From contig JAABTP010000011.1 of assembly GCA_011389815.1 (NCBI GenBank), forward strand, positions 1 to 50,086: 50,086 nucleotides of DNA, in the 5' to 3' direction. A model generated the notes under the pieces. It saw only the letters and a list, made by a program, of their open reading frames with translations, was not told the DNA's origin and did not search any database. The position numbers and the translations under genes are program-made. The DNA comes from Desulfobulbaceae bacterium. GTDB taxonomy: Bacteria > Desulfobacterota > Desulfobulbia > Desulfobulbales > Desulfobulbaceae. Position 1 is the first letter of the stretch. Each line of letters starts with the position of its first letter. Positions 32,693-41,871 of this stretch are shown here, piece after piece.

Positions 32693-34071
32693 GGCATGTT
32701 GTTTTTGTTTATAGATCGAATAACCTTGCCAAGGTATTGTAGGGTCACCCGGCTGGAGCCGAAAAAAAGTCGTACATTATCCCGTAACCCAAAACGTCGG
32801 AGCAGGTTAAGGAGAGATTTTGGACGAAAGGTAACAGTATGATAGAGCCTGATAATATTCCAGTAATACCCTGCCACAGAGAGTTTACCAGGACGAAGAA
32901 CCAGATGGGCCAAGTCCCATTTTTCATACTCACTGCGTGGAATACGCAGGGCTGTTTCATAGCCCTCACCAGCAGCAGTGCCCTTGAGTGGGGTAAAGGG
33001 CTGAAGGTTGACAAAAGAAAGATTCATCTTTTTCAACCACTGGCCTAAATGACGAAAGTCTTTGCTGTTCCAGTCCATGTCCAGAATCATAGTGGCATAG
33101 CAATCCACCTGATGCTCAGCCAACACAGCCACAGCCTGTTCATTAATACTGAGGCTGGATTTTTTATTAAAGCGATCCAGATCCCTATCCAGGCAGGATT
33201 CAATCCCCACAATCACAGCCCGCAGGCCATTGGCAGCAAAACGACGGATGACCTCTGGGTGAGCAGCGATGAAGTCAGCCCTGCCATAGATCAGGAAACG
33301 TTTATCCATGTTGCGTTGTTCCAGTTCATCGCAAAAGGCCAGGACCCGGTCCGCATTGACCAGAAAATTATCATCCACAATATAGATTTCCTGCTCCGGG
33401 ATCTGACAGAGTTCCTCCATGATATCAGGAAGAGGGCGTTCAAAATACTGGTGATCAGTGATTTCACGACAAAAGCAGAAATTGCAGTGGAAAGGACAGC
33501 CAAAGGAGGTTTTGAGCAGGGCGCAGGGATTATGAAAAAGATAGTAATAGCGATGGCGATAGCGGGCCACCTTGGAGCGGTCTGGAAAAGGATGAGAAAA
33601 AGAGGTCTCTTTGACAGGTCGGGGCTTATCAGGGTGCCATACACCAGCTATCTCCTGAAAAGACTGTTGTGTTGCGGCACAGTGTACCAGTTCCTGAAAA
33701 GTGGTCAGGCCGTTGGCGCAGATAATGGCATTCAAGGCAGGATGCTGAAAATCTTCTGGAACCACCTCTGCATGGACTCCACCCACCACAGTCAGGCATT
33801 CTGCTGACCAGGCCTTGATGGTCTCAGCCATTAGCTTGATAATGCGAACATGGGTGATATAGCCAGTCATGGCCACCAGATCAGGTTGGAACGCAGCGAG
33901 GAGATCAGGCAGGGGCCGTTTTTCCAGGATCATATCAAGAATATCTACCTGATGCCCTTGATCAGCAATGCTGGCAGCAAGGTATTCCAGCTCCAAAGGT
34001 TCGCAGAGCATCACATGCTGGAGGCCAATGGTTTCGCGACTGGGGCGGGGACGGATAAGGAGGATATTCAT
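32689..34071 (-). CDS. B12-binding-domain radical SAM protein, paralog of the gene at 20339
   Basis: A 460-residue protein with NILLIRPRPSRETIG and VVGGVHAEVVPEDF in the B12-binding-like N-terminus (1-140), CPFHCNFC (CX3CX2C) in the radical SAM barrel, VDDNFLVNADRV and GIESCLDRDL. It aligns from end to end with the product of 20339. It starts 15 bp after the stop of gspE and ends in a four-base overlap with the next radical SAM gene, so it is part of the secretion transcription unit. Role unknown; a maturase or lipid-modifying enzyme are possibilities. Confidence 0.82.
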   Translation of the reverse strand: MNILLIRPRPSRETIGLQHVMLCEPLELEYLAASIADQGHQVDILDMILEKRPLPDLLAAFQPDLVAMTGYITHVRIIKLMAETIKAWSAECLTVVGGVHAEVVPEDFQHPALNAIICANGLTTFQELVHCAATQQSFQEIAGVWHPDKPRPVKETSFSHPFPDRSKVARYRHRYYYLFHNPCALLKTSFGCPFHCNFCFCREITDHQYFERPLPDIMEELCQIPEQEIYIVDDNFLVNADRVLAFCDELEQRNMDKRFLIYGRADFIAAHPEVIRRFAANGLRAVIVGIESCLDRDLDRFNKKSSLSINEQAVAVLAEHQVDCYATMILDMDWNSKDFRHLGQWLKKMNLSFVNLQPFTPLKGTAAGEGYETALRIPRSEYEKWDLAHLVLRPGKLSVAGYYWNIIRLYHTVTFRPKSLLNLLRRFGLRDNVRLFFGSSRVTLQYLGKVIRSINKNNMP

Positions 34072-34086
34072 AAAAGGACTTTCGGG

Positions 34087-35775
34087 TTAGGTCACTCGGA
34101 AGACCTCTTCCAGAGTCGTAACCCCATCCAGTACCTTTTGCAGGCCATCCATGCGAAGGGTCAACATGGGGTTTTCTGGATCAGCCATTGCCTCTCGTTT
34201 AATTTGACCAGCATCGGAAGTTGTGAGGATGGTACTTCTGATCTGCTCGGACAGAACCATGAGTTCGTAGATCCCCAGCCGCCCATGGTACCCTGTATAC
34301 AAACATTCTTCACAACCCCTGCCAAGATAAAGGTTAGCATCATGAAATTCCTGGGGCAGGGCTAACTGTTCCAGATACTCTGGAGCCGGTGTGTAGGCTT
34401 CCCGGCAATGGGGGCAGATTTTACGGACAAGTCGCTGGGCCATAATGGCGTTCACAGAGGATGAGACCAGGAAAGGCTCAACGCCCATATCGATCAGGCG
34501 GGTGACGGCACTGGCTGCATCATTGGTATGGAGGGTGGAGAAGACAAGATGGCCGGTCAGGGCCGCCTGAATGGCCATATTTGCTGTTTCGATATCCCTG
34601 ATCTCACCAACAAGGATGATATCCGGATCCTGACGGACAATAGTGCGCAGGCCATTAGCAAAAGTCAGGTCAATTTTTGCATTCACCTGGACCTGACTGA
34701 TCCCATTGATTTGATATTCTATAGGATCTTCTACCGTAATAATATTAACATCAGGCTGGTTCAGCACAGATAAGGCAGAATAAAGACTGGTTGTTTTACC
34801 GCTTCCTGTGGGGCCGGTGACCAGAATGATACCATGGGGTACCTTGATCAGCTTCATGAGCAGGTCCAGATCTCGGGAAGACATACCAAGTTGTTCCAGG
34901 GAAAGCAGCACATTGGATTTATCCAACAGGCGCATAACAATGCGCTCTCCAAAGGCTGTGGGCAGAGAAGAGACACGAAGGTCAATATTTTTATCTGCAA
35001 TGCGGATTTCAATCCGTCCATCCTGGGGCAGGCGCTTTTCGGCAATATCCATTTTACCCATGATCTTAATCCTGGAGATCAACTTGGCCTGAACATGCTT
35101 TTGCGGGGTCAGCATATCATAAAGAATACCGTCAACACGCTTTCGGATTTTGACCCGGTCCTTATACGGCTCCACATGGATATCGCTGGCACCATCACGA
35201 ACTGCCTGGGAAAGGATCAGGTTGACCAGTTTAATAACCGGTGCATCACTGGTATCGTCCAGCAGATCCGCTGTTTCTTCGATTTCTGAAAGAAGGGCTT
35301 CTGGATCATCCTCATCAATATCCTGGAGTACTTGATCTGCGGCCCCCTGGCTGGAGCGGTCGTAGGCAGTATTGACTGCAATAAGAATTTCTTCTTCCGG
35401 TGTAAGAACCGTTTTGATACCCTCCCAATGAAGAGACCTCTGAAGATCGTCCAGTTGTTGAAAATAGGCTGGGTCAGCCAGTGCAATAAAGGACTCGCTC
35501 GGTGTTGCAATAGGCATCATTTTGAATTTTTTCAAGAAACCTATAGAAACTTTATTCGTAAAAAAAGGATTGGTATCCGTAGGGAGCGATTTTCGCAGTT
35601 CAAGACCTGAGTGAAGACTGAGTGCGTGCAGCAGTTCGAGTTCAGTTATTTTTTTTTCCTGAACCAGAATATTGCCCAGCAATCCACCTTGTTCTGTTTG
35701 AATCTGCAGAGCATGGCTGATATCCTCTTCCTCAATATTAAAGGACTCTAAAAGAATTTGACCAAGAGGCTTCAT
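34087..35775 (-). CDS. gspE: Type II secretion ATPase GspE
   Basis: Hexameric ATPase on the cytoplasmic face that drives pseudopilus assembly. The 562-residue product has an N-terminal MshEN/GspE-N domain (about 1-150), Walker A GPTGSGKTT (321-329), Asp box (TVEDPIEYQ), Walker B IILVGEIRD and His box STLHTND. The CPHC..CEEC tetracysteine zinc motif (about 455 and 490) is typical of GspE/PilB. All catalytic elements are present. It lies 13 bp downstream of gspD. PilB cannot be excluded by motif alone, but the neighbours are gsp genes. Confidence 0.93.
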   Translation of the reverse strand: MKPLGQILLESFNIEEEDISHALQIQTEQGGLLGNILVQEKKITELELLHALSLHSGLELRKSLPTDTNPFFTNKVSIGFLKKFKMMPIATPSESFIALADPAYFQQLDDLQRSLHWEGIKTVLTPEEEILIAVNTAYDRSSQGAADQVLQDIDEDDPEALLSEIEETADLLDDTSDAPVIKLVNLILSQAVRDGASDIHVEPYKDRVKIRKRVDGILYDMLTPQKHVQAKLISRIKIMGKMDIAEKRLPQDGRIEIRIADKNIDLRVSSLPTAFGERIVMRLLDKSNVLLSLEQLGMSSRDLDLLMKLIKVPHGIILVTGPTGSGKTTSLYSALSVLNQPDVNIITVEDPIEYQINGISQVQVNAKIDLTFANGLRTIVRQDPDIILVGEIRDIETANMAIQAALTGHLVFSTLHTNDAASAVTRLIDMGVEPFLVSSSVNAIMAQRLVRKICPHCREAYTPAPEYLEQLALPQEFHDANLYLGRGCEECLYTGYHGRLGIYELMVLSEQIRSTILTTSDAGQIKREAMADPENPMLTLRMDGLQKVLDGVTTLEEVFRVT

Positions 35776-35788
35776 GAGAGGATACCTG

Positions 35789-38077
35789 TTATTTCAGCCT
35801 TTGCTGTTTAATTTTTCTCAGGTTCTCACGAGCTGTATTGAGTAATGCCTGATCTTCTGCGGTATGTCCTGACTCACTTGCATCCTGACGGCTGTCAGCA
35901 AGCTCAAGAACCTGCTTATAGGTTTCTTCAGCCTTCTTGAATTGCTGTTCATGCTCGTAGATGATTCCCATATTAATCAGGGCATAGGGGTTTTCCGGGT
36001 CAATTTTCAGGGCCTGGAGAAAGTATCCTTGAGCAGCTTTGTATTCCTTTTGTTGCAACTTGGCAAATCCCAGGTCAATAAAGGCAAGCGCATGTTCTTG
36101 TTTGGGAACACTTTGCAGAGACTCTTCAGGAACATCTCCAGCCCCCTCCTGAACGTCCTCCATAACATCTCGTTTCCGCTGGTAGATATCTGCAAGTTGG
36201 GGCGAGCTTTCCACGATCCGGGGCATGATAAAGATAAACATATTGGTTTTATTATTACGATCTTCGTGAGTTTTAAACAGCCAGCCCAGCAAAGGGATGT
36301 CGCCAAACAAAGGAACTTTATAATCCCCGGAGGTGATATCCTGGCCGATCATACCGCCGATAACAACAATTTCTTCATTATGAACCACTACCGTGGTGTC
36401 GGCTGATCGTTTATAGGTGGTTGGAGTGGTCACTCCGGCTTCACTTTTGAGTCTGGTGACTTCAACGCCAATTTCCAGGCGAAGCAGGTTTGCCTGATTA
36501 ATCTGCGGGGTAATTTTTAGAGTCGTACCGACATCCTTGTACTCGTAGTTCGTGTAATCCTGGGTGCTTCCAGTGTCGGATGTATTTTTACTCGTAATAT
36601 AGGGAACGTTTTGTCCAACTGTAATGGTTGCTTCTTTATTATCAGTGGTTAAAACCTGTGGGGTTGCAATGATGTTGATATCTGAATCTCTCTTAAAGGC
36701 ATTAAGTACTGCGCCAATATCCGGGAAATAGACCCCGCCTATTTTAACACCTTTTTTCAGAAGGCCCAAGGTTGCTCCATCAGCCATCCCGGCAACCCCT
36801 GAATCAATTCCTTTGAGCAATCCAAAGTTATTATCAGTAAACCCGCTCCCCAGGGTACCGGTTTCATCGTGAAAACTTCCTAAGCCTCCCCATTCGACAC
36901 CCAGCTGGAAGTTTTTTTCAATGGATACTTCCATAATCAGGGCTTCCAGGTAGACCATACGCCGGGGGATATCAAGCTTTTCAATGATCTCTTCCAGAAT
37001 CACGTATTCTTCTTTGGGAGCTGTGATAATCAGGGAATTTGTTTCCGGATCTGCGTTGATTTGCAGGTTTGTGGACAAAGGAGGGGCCTTTGACGCCTCT
37101 TCCTTGGTATTCTTTCTTGCTGTTGTTCCTGACTGTTTGGTTGGCAGACTGGTCAGCACCTTGACCAGCTCTTCGGCATTGGCGTGCTGAAGATAGTAGA
37201 CATGGATCTTTCCACCGCTTTTTGGTGCCTTGGTATCCAGTTGTTCCAAAAGGCTTCGGAGTTTTTCTATTTGGGCCTTGGGTGCGAAAACAATAAGGGA
37301 ATTCGTGCGTTCATAGGGGATAATTTTGATATTTGAGGACGAGCTGCTGCTCCGGGTTCTTCGCCTGGATTGGACAAAGAGTTGGCTGATGGATTTACCC
37401 ACATCAGTGACAGAGGCATACTGCAAAGGAATAATAACCAGCTCTTCATCCACAGCTGGCACATCAATTTCTTCAATAATTTCCATCAAACGTTTGATGT
37501 TGGATTGGACATCTGTCAGAATCAACATCCCGGACTGGGCATGAGCAATTACATTGCTTGTTTTGGAAAGCAGGGGAGTGAGTATCTTTCTCAGTTCATC
37601 TGGATCAGAGTGCTTCATTGGAATAATCCGGGTGACAACCTTGTCGTCTGAAGAATACTTTGCCCCGGCCTTGACCGTGGGAATACTTTTTGAACGCGCT
37701 TCAACAGCAGGGACAATTTTGATGATTGGCCCACTGGGAACGGTCGTAAATCCATGGACTTCCAGGACAGATTCAAAGACCTGATAGGCATCTTTTTCTG
37801 TCATGCGGGTTGGAGAGATGACAGTAACCTTTCCTTTAACAGTGCGGTCAACAATAAAGTTTTTTCCTGTCAACTCACTGATGTATTTAATGAAAACATT
37901 AATATCAACATCATTGAAATCAATGGTCACATATTGCTGTCCGTCTTCCTCCTGGGATTGACCAGTGCTTTCAGCAAAGCTGTTCGGCAGGCAGATACAC
38001 AGGGAAAACAACACAGTAATAGATGCTATAGATAATGTTCGGAATATACGTTGTACTAAAGAGAAAGAAATTTTCAT
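35789..38077 (-). CDS. gspD: Type II secretion secretin GspD with a C-terminal TPR extension
   Basis: Outer-membrane channel of the system. The 762-residue product has a signal peptide (ending SFAES), an N0 domain (YVTIDFNDVDINVFIKYISELTGKNFIVD), N1-N3 repeats (for example VIPLQYASVTDV, YYLQHANAEELV), then the secretin core with VEWGG, VPYITS, VGTTLKITPQIN and VVIGGMIGQD. After the core, about residues 665-762 form two or more TPR-like repeats (ALAFIDLGFAKLQQKEYKAAQGYFLQAL; PYALINMGIIYEHEQQFKKAEETYKQVL). Most GspD proteins end in an S-domain instead. The start at 38077 gives a proper signal peptide; the frame to 38125 adds an unlikely prefix. A 230-bp gap with repeats precedes it. Confidence 0.93.
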   Translation of the reverse strand: MKISFSLVQRIFRTLSIASITVLFSLCICLPNSFAESTGQSQEEDGQQYVTIDFNDVDINVFIKYISELTGKNFIVDRTVKGKVTVISPTRMTEKDAYQVFESVLEVHGFTTVPSGPIIKIVPAVEARSKSIPTVKAGAKYSSDDKVVTRIIPMKHSDPDELRKILTPLLSKTSNVIAHAQSGMLILTDVQSNIKRLMEIIEEIDVPAVDEELVIIPLQYASVTDVGKSISQLFVQSRRRTRSSSSSSNIKIIPYERTNSLIVFAPKAQIEKLRSLLEQLDTKAPKSGGKIHVYYLQHANAEELVKVLTSLPTKQSGTTARKNTKEEASKAPPLSTNLQINADPETNSLIITAPKEEYVILEEIIEKLDIPRRMVYLEALIMEVSIEKNFQLGVEWGGLGSFHDETGTLGSGFTDNNFGLLKGIDSGVAGMADGATLGLLKKGVKIGGVYFPDIGAVLNAFKRDSDINIIATPQVLTTDNKEATITVGQNVPYITSKNTSDTGSTQDYTNYEYKDVGTTLKITPQINQANLLRLEIGVEVTRLKSEAGVTTPTTYKRSADTTVVVHNEEIVVIGGMIGQDITSGDYKVPLFGDIPLLGWLFKTHEDRNNKTNMFIFIMPRIVESSPQLADIYQRKRDVMEDVQEGAGDVPEESLQSVPKQEHALAFIDLGFAKLQQKEYKAAQGYFLQALKIDPENPYALINMGIIYEHEQQFKKAEETYKQVLELADSRQDASESGHTAEDQALLNTARENLRKIKQQRLK

Positions 38078-38135
38078 AATATATTGCAATGCAAAAAGGG
38101 TTGTCCTTATCCCTATAACTCTCATCCCACCACCA

Positions 38136-38260
38136 AGGGAGGGATAACAAAATATGGAAGTTGATCAGACGACTCCAAGGAGCCGTCGGTACTTTCAAAT
38201 AAGCTTCCATCCCTCCCCTTGGGAGGGATCACAAAGCATACCCGGTACTTTCACGTAAAT
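38136..38260. repeat. Twice-repeated hairpin module upstream of gspD
   Basis: The modules (A/T)GGGAGGGAT-ACAAA (around 38137 and 38220) and CGGTACTTTCA (around 38187 and 38243) alternate A-B-A-B. In gspD sense ATCCCTCCC-AAG-GGGAGGGAT (near 38230-38210) and GACGGCTCC-TTGG-AGTCGTC can fold into hairpins. The 230-bp gap is the only long break in this operon, so the module may mark an internal promoter, processing or mobile repeat site. Confidence 0.5.
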
Positions 38261-38306
38261 AATTAACAGGTAAACAGTACGTCGACAAGTATCAAAATAT
38301 CAAAAG

Positions 38307-39383
38307 CTAATCGGTCAGGCATGCCGGATCAAAGGCATATTCCCCATTGAGCCAGTCTATAATTTCCTGAGCATAGGGACTGGTATAGCAGCTGTATTGC
38401 ATAATAAGTGCTTTTTTTTGGGCCGGGTTGATATGATCCAGCCCTTGGGTATGCAGTATATCAATATCGTTAAGGAGTTGCTGCGCAAGTCTTTTTTCGC
38501 CTACCTGTTGGACAGCCTCTTGTCTGGTTTTCTGCAGGTCATAATGTTCCTTTTCAGCATAACTGCGTGGAAGCGAATATAAGGGAATGCGGGAAAGCCA
38601 GGCCTGATTCATAGGATTTGCAGCATGGCCTGCAGTCAGTTCAACCAGCGACCCCGGACGATTCTCAAAAGGTTTCAGAAGGATGAACTGAGAGGTCACC
38701 CTTCCGTCATTCACTGGATAGTTATCCCAGAGAAACGGTTTCCGCCCCAGAAGTTCACTCACTTCTTGTACATGGGATTCTGGAAATTCCTGTGAACAAA
38801 CTTTCGGGCCTGTCCAGAAAATATCAATTTGAGGCGGTAGTCCTTTTGCTAAATCCTGAAAATATCCTTTTGGACGTGTACCAAACACCTTTTCCAGAAC
38901 CGGGTCAAAGGAATAATAGGTAGGGCACATTATGACCTTGTCAGCTGTTGTCTTGTTCAGGACATCAAGGGTAATTTCAGCCTGCTTTTGCGCCAAATCT
39001 GGTACATCTCCGTGCATATCATCAAAGAGTACACAGAGTAAGTTGATCCCTAATTCATTAAAGAGCGTTATTTTCTCGTGTAGGCTTTTTCGGGCAGAAC
39101 GATCATAGTTGTTATACATTTCAAAGGGGCTGAGTCCAATACCAAAGTCCAGCCCCAGGTTTTGATAATGATTGATTAATCGCTGAAGTTGGATAAAAAT
39201 TTCAGCAGGCCAGTCTTCCTCCCATTTTTTGCGTAACCAGGGATCATTTTTGGGCGCATAGATGTAAAAATGATAGCCATTATCTTTCAAAAATTCTGCA
39301 TAGTCAAACCGGGTTGCAAAAGACCATGCCCGGCCAAAGAAGCCTTCAATGATGCCTAAATACGGGGAGTTCATTCTTCTCAT
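38307..39383 (-). CDS. GH84-type beta-N-acetylglucosaminidase (O-GlcNAcase-like), in the secretion operon
   Basis: A 358-residue protein. It begins YLGIIEGFFGRAWSF, the GH84 entry motif (G-x-I-E-G-F-[FY]-G-x-x-W). It continues with YIYAPKNDPWLRKKW and carries LLCVLFDDMHGD, whose DD (121-122) is the catalytic aspartate pair of GH84. CPTYY, DIFWTGPKV and WDNYPVND complete the active-site barrel. There is no signal peptide, so it appears cytoplasmic. Its ATG overlaps the stop of gspC by four bases. Known GH84 enzymes remove N-acetylglucosamine from proteins or glycans by a substrate-assisted mechanism. Why a secretion operon should hold one is unknown. Confidence 0.88.
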   Translation of the reverse strand: MRRMNSPYLGIIEGFFGRAWSFATRFDYAEFLKDNGYHFYIYAPKNDPWLRKKWEEDWPAEIFIQLQRLINHYQNLGLDFGIGLSPFEMYNNYDRSARKSLHEKITLFNELGINLLCVLFDDMHGDVPDLAQKQAEITLDVLNKTTADKVIMCPTYYSFDPVLEKVFGTRPKGYFQDLAKGLPPQIDIFWTGPKVCSQEFPESHVQEVSELLGRKPFLWDNYPVNDGRVTSQFILLKPFENRPGSLVELTAGHAANPMNQAWLSRIPLYSLPRSYAEKEHYDLQKTRQEAVQQVGEKRLAQQLLNDIDILHTQGLDHINPAQKKALIMQYSCYTSPYAQEIIDWLNGEYAFDPACLTD

Positions 39384-40360
39384 TCTTCTTCAGGCAACCT
39401 GTCCAGGTCCGGCAGAACTTCTTCATCCAGCTCATCTATGGGCATATCTTCTTCCATGTCAGAGGGATTACGAATCGGATTCCGACGAAAATTTACTCGA
39501 CGATGGGGCCGTATAGCAGGAGGACGTCGCTGAGTTTTAATGCTCTTTTCTTCAACAGAATCATCTTCTTCAGGGTCTTCAAAGTCATCCATATCCTCCA
39601 GCTCTTCTTCAATCTGAGGGGGTTGTGGGGCAGGAGGTCGAGGGCTCCGGGTAATGAAAGGTAGGCCTGGTCCGCCGCCTTCTCGTTTTTTCATGAGCAA
39701 GGCTTCCTGGGCACCAAAGACATCAAGAATAACCTTACCCCGCTCAATGGATTCTATAATTGCGCCCTGGACAGCATCACCGATCTGATAGAGCTTTTGT
39801 TCGTTTTTGTTATCTTCAACAATAATAGCCCGTGCTGCTTGTTTATCACCCGTCACGGTACCCAAGAGAGTCAGATTTAATGCTGTTTGCACTTCCTTAA
39901 CCGGCTGTTTCTCAATAAGAGTTGGTTGCTCTTCTGTGATTACTGGTTCCTCTTGCTGCGTGAGCTGGAAAATATTACGGCGAATGATCACCTGGAAGTC
40001 CGGGTTTTCATAATCAATTGTCTGCCCAACAGCAGGTACATCACCCGGCAAATCTGTAGGTAAGGTTTCCTCTCGGTTTTCAGAGGTTGTGGATTGGTCT
40101 TCAAGCGGTAAGCCAGGTGCTGTATTGGCAGTATGCTGATGGCGCAGTTCAGCAGGAGGACCCTCTGCATTAGGCTGGGGTTCTTCCTTGTCGCCTCTGT
40201 GCTGAATTGCTGGCCCTGGAGTTGGTAGCCCTGCAATGTCAAAGCAGCTGCGATGCAAGAGCTCCTTTTCCAGTTGAGCATATCCCAGATGAACAGCTGT
40301 ATATGCCAGCACAAAGATGCCAGCTAATTTGAGCAGGATCTTGATCATCTTGCTGATCAT
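39380..40360 (-). CDS. gspC: Type II secretion GspC-like protein with acidic tail, no PDZ domain
   Basis: A 326-residue inner-membrane protein. One N-terminal membrane helix (residues 8-28) is followed by a Pro/Glu-rich linker and the homology region (NIFQLTQQ, then LNLTLLGTVTGD, AIIVEDNKNEQKLYQIGDAV, VILDVFGAQEALLMKK, about 135-230), which in GspC links GspD and the inner-membrane platform. The usual C-terminal PDZ is absent; instead residues 240-326 are Pro/Arg/Asp/Glu-rich with acidic repeats. Stop and start overlap the neighbours (ATGA) on both sides, indicating a tightly coupled operon. Confidence 0.8.
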   Translation of the reverse strand: MISKMIKILLKLAGIFVLAYTAVHLGYAQLEKELLHRSCFDIAGLPTPGPAIQHRGDKEEPQPNAEGPPAELRHQHTANTAPGLPLEDQSTTSENREETLPTDLPGDVPAVGQTIDYENPDFQVIIRRNIFQLTQQEEPVITEEQPTLIEKQPVKEVQTALNLTLLGTVTGDKQAARAIIVEDNKNEQKLYQIGDAVQGAIIESIERGKVILDVFGAQEALLMKKREGGGPGLPFITRSPRPPAPQPPQIEEELEDMDDFEDPEEDDSVEEKSIKTQRRPPAIRPHRRVNFRRNPIRNPSDMEEDMPIDELDEEVLPDLDRLPEEE

Positions 40361-41319
40361 TTTGCCGGGCTCCCTTTGGGCGTTTGCTGCAGCTGTTTTC
40401 TGATCAACCCCATCTGGTTATTAAATTGAGAAGGAAGACTGGGAAATTTAATACCTGGTGCTTTGAGGATCCCATTCACCGTAAAAGGAAGATCCCCTTT
40501 TTGCATTTCTTTTTTCAGGAGCGCCACAAGTGACGGGCTCTCCAGAGAAGAGGCAAATTCAGCTCTGGGCTGGAAAGAGCCTTTTACATCAACGTGGGAG
40601 AGTGAGCAGGGAACCATTGTCTGCATGCTGCCTTGAAAGTCTGCAGCAAATAAGGGCGCGTTCACCTTGCCTTGGCTTATGGATACTGTCCCTGCCTTAA
40701 ATGTGAGTTTGGTCTCTATGGTGTCAAAGTCTATTTGCTTCATGCCCAAAACTGGCTGCTGCAGGCTCAGGGTGCCTTGTGCAAAGGTAAACTCCCCTTG
40801 CAGGGTATGGTTGTTCTTGTTCAGCATTCGTGTACCGGAAAAAGTACCTGATAAGGTACCATGCACAGTCCGTTGATATTCTTGCTGAATAAAGGCCAAC
40901 TCGTTATTGTTTATCTGGATATCCTGCACTGTCCCATCATATTCAAGGGCACTATGATCTTTTGTCACGCTCAGGTGTCCGGTGAGAGACCCCTGGAGGA
41001 TATCGCAGGTGTATTTTCCTGCAACATTTCCTGTTTTTTTCCAGGTCATAAGATCAGGGCGCAGGTTAACTGATTGGACCTTGACGAGTGTATTGTGTTC
41101 TTTTTTCCCGGTAATGCTGATATTATGCAGCTGCACATTAAACGGTGGAAACAATATTATTTTTTCCACAGCCCATTGCAGGGTTGGAGTCATGATATTC
41201 AGATCCTTCTCAATCCTGCTCTTAAACGCCTCAGCAGGGAATTTATACCAGAGCAGCAGGAGCACAACTGCGACAGTATATATAAGGTATCCTGATAATT
41301 TCAGTAACTTCATAGTCAT
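40357..41319 (-). CDS. gspN: Type II secretion protein GspN
   Basis: A 320-residue protein with an N-terminal membrane anchor (LSGYLIYTVAVVLLLLWY, residues 7-25) and a long periplasmic beta-rich domain (LQGEFTFAQGTLSLQQP, TKLTFKAGTVSISQG, VDVKGSFQPRAEF) like the GspN/AsmA-type proteins found in delta- and gammaproteobacterial gsp loci. Function in secretion is accessory and not well defined. It overlaps gspC by four bases and follows gspM by 12 bp. Confidence 0.82.
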   Translation of the reverse strand: MTMKLLKLSGYLIYTVAVVLLLLWYKFPAEAFKSRIEKDLNIMTPTLQWAVEKIILFPPFNVQLHNISITGKKEHNTLVKVQSVNLRPDLMTWKKTGNVAGKYTCDILQGSLTGHLSVTKDHSALEYDGTVQDIQINNNELAFIQQEYQRTVHGTLSGTFSGTRMLNKNNHTLQGEFTFAQGTLSLQQPVLGMKQIDFDTIETKLTFKAGTVSISQGKVNAPLFAADFQGSMQTMVPCSLSHVDVKGSFQPRAEFASSLESPSLVALLKKEMQKGDLPFTVNGILKAPGIKFPSLPSQFNNQMGLIRKQLQQTPKGSPAK

Positions 41320-41331
41320 ATTGCAGAGTGC

Positions 41332-41871
41332 CTAGTCACCGATTACATCCGTTTGGATCAGACTGATAACCTGCATAATCACGTCCAGGGTTCCAACCTC
41401 CTTCTTGTTCACCTGAATGGAGATACGTTTCAGTGCCACGGTATGCTCTGCGGATTCAACCCGTTCCAAAAAGGCAACCAGGAGATTAAGACGTATGGCT
41501 TTGAGCTTCATCTCAACCATTATTTGTTGGACAGCCCCTTCACCAGTGGGGTCAGAGGGTTTCATGTAGGAAATATTATCCTTGACCTTTGTTTCTGCAC
41601 ATTTTTCTTCAAGAAAGGCGAACAGACTGAAATCTGCTGGTCGGGCAGCAACCAGCTGTTCCAGAGTGTTACTCCGCTGGCTTAATCGACTGATTTCTTC
41701 CTGCATGGACTGCATTTCAACCAGATCTTTCTCCATTTTTTGTATCTTTTGCTCGTTTTCTTTTTTCTTGTTCAGAAGAGGAAAAAGGGCGAATTGCATA
41801 ACAGCAAAGAGGATAAGTGCGCTCAGCAGAATGATCAGCGCTTTTTTATCGTTTTGCTTTAAAGAGGTCAT
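41332..41871 (-). CDS. gspM: Type II secretion protein GspM
   Basis: A 179-residue inner-membrane protein: short cytoplasmic start, one membrane helix (residues 11-32), a coiled-coil (KKENEQKIQKMEKDLVEMQSMQEEISRL) and a C-terminal ferredoxin-like domain (IMVEMKLKAIRLNLLVAFLERVESAEHTVALKRISIQ). This is the GspM/PilO layout. It partners GspL in the platform. The ATG overlaps the gspL stop by four bases. Confidence 0.85.
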   Translation of the reverse strand: MTSLKQNDKKALIILLSALILFAVMQFALFPLLNKKKENEQKIQKMEKDLVEMQSMQEEISRLSQRSNTLEQLVAARPADFSLFAFLEEKCAETKVKDNISYMKPSDPTGEGAVQQIMVEMKLKAIRLNLLVAFLERVESAEHTVALKRISIQVNKKEVGTLDVIMQVISLIQTDVIGD

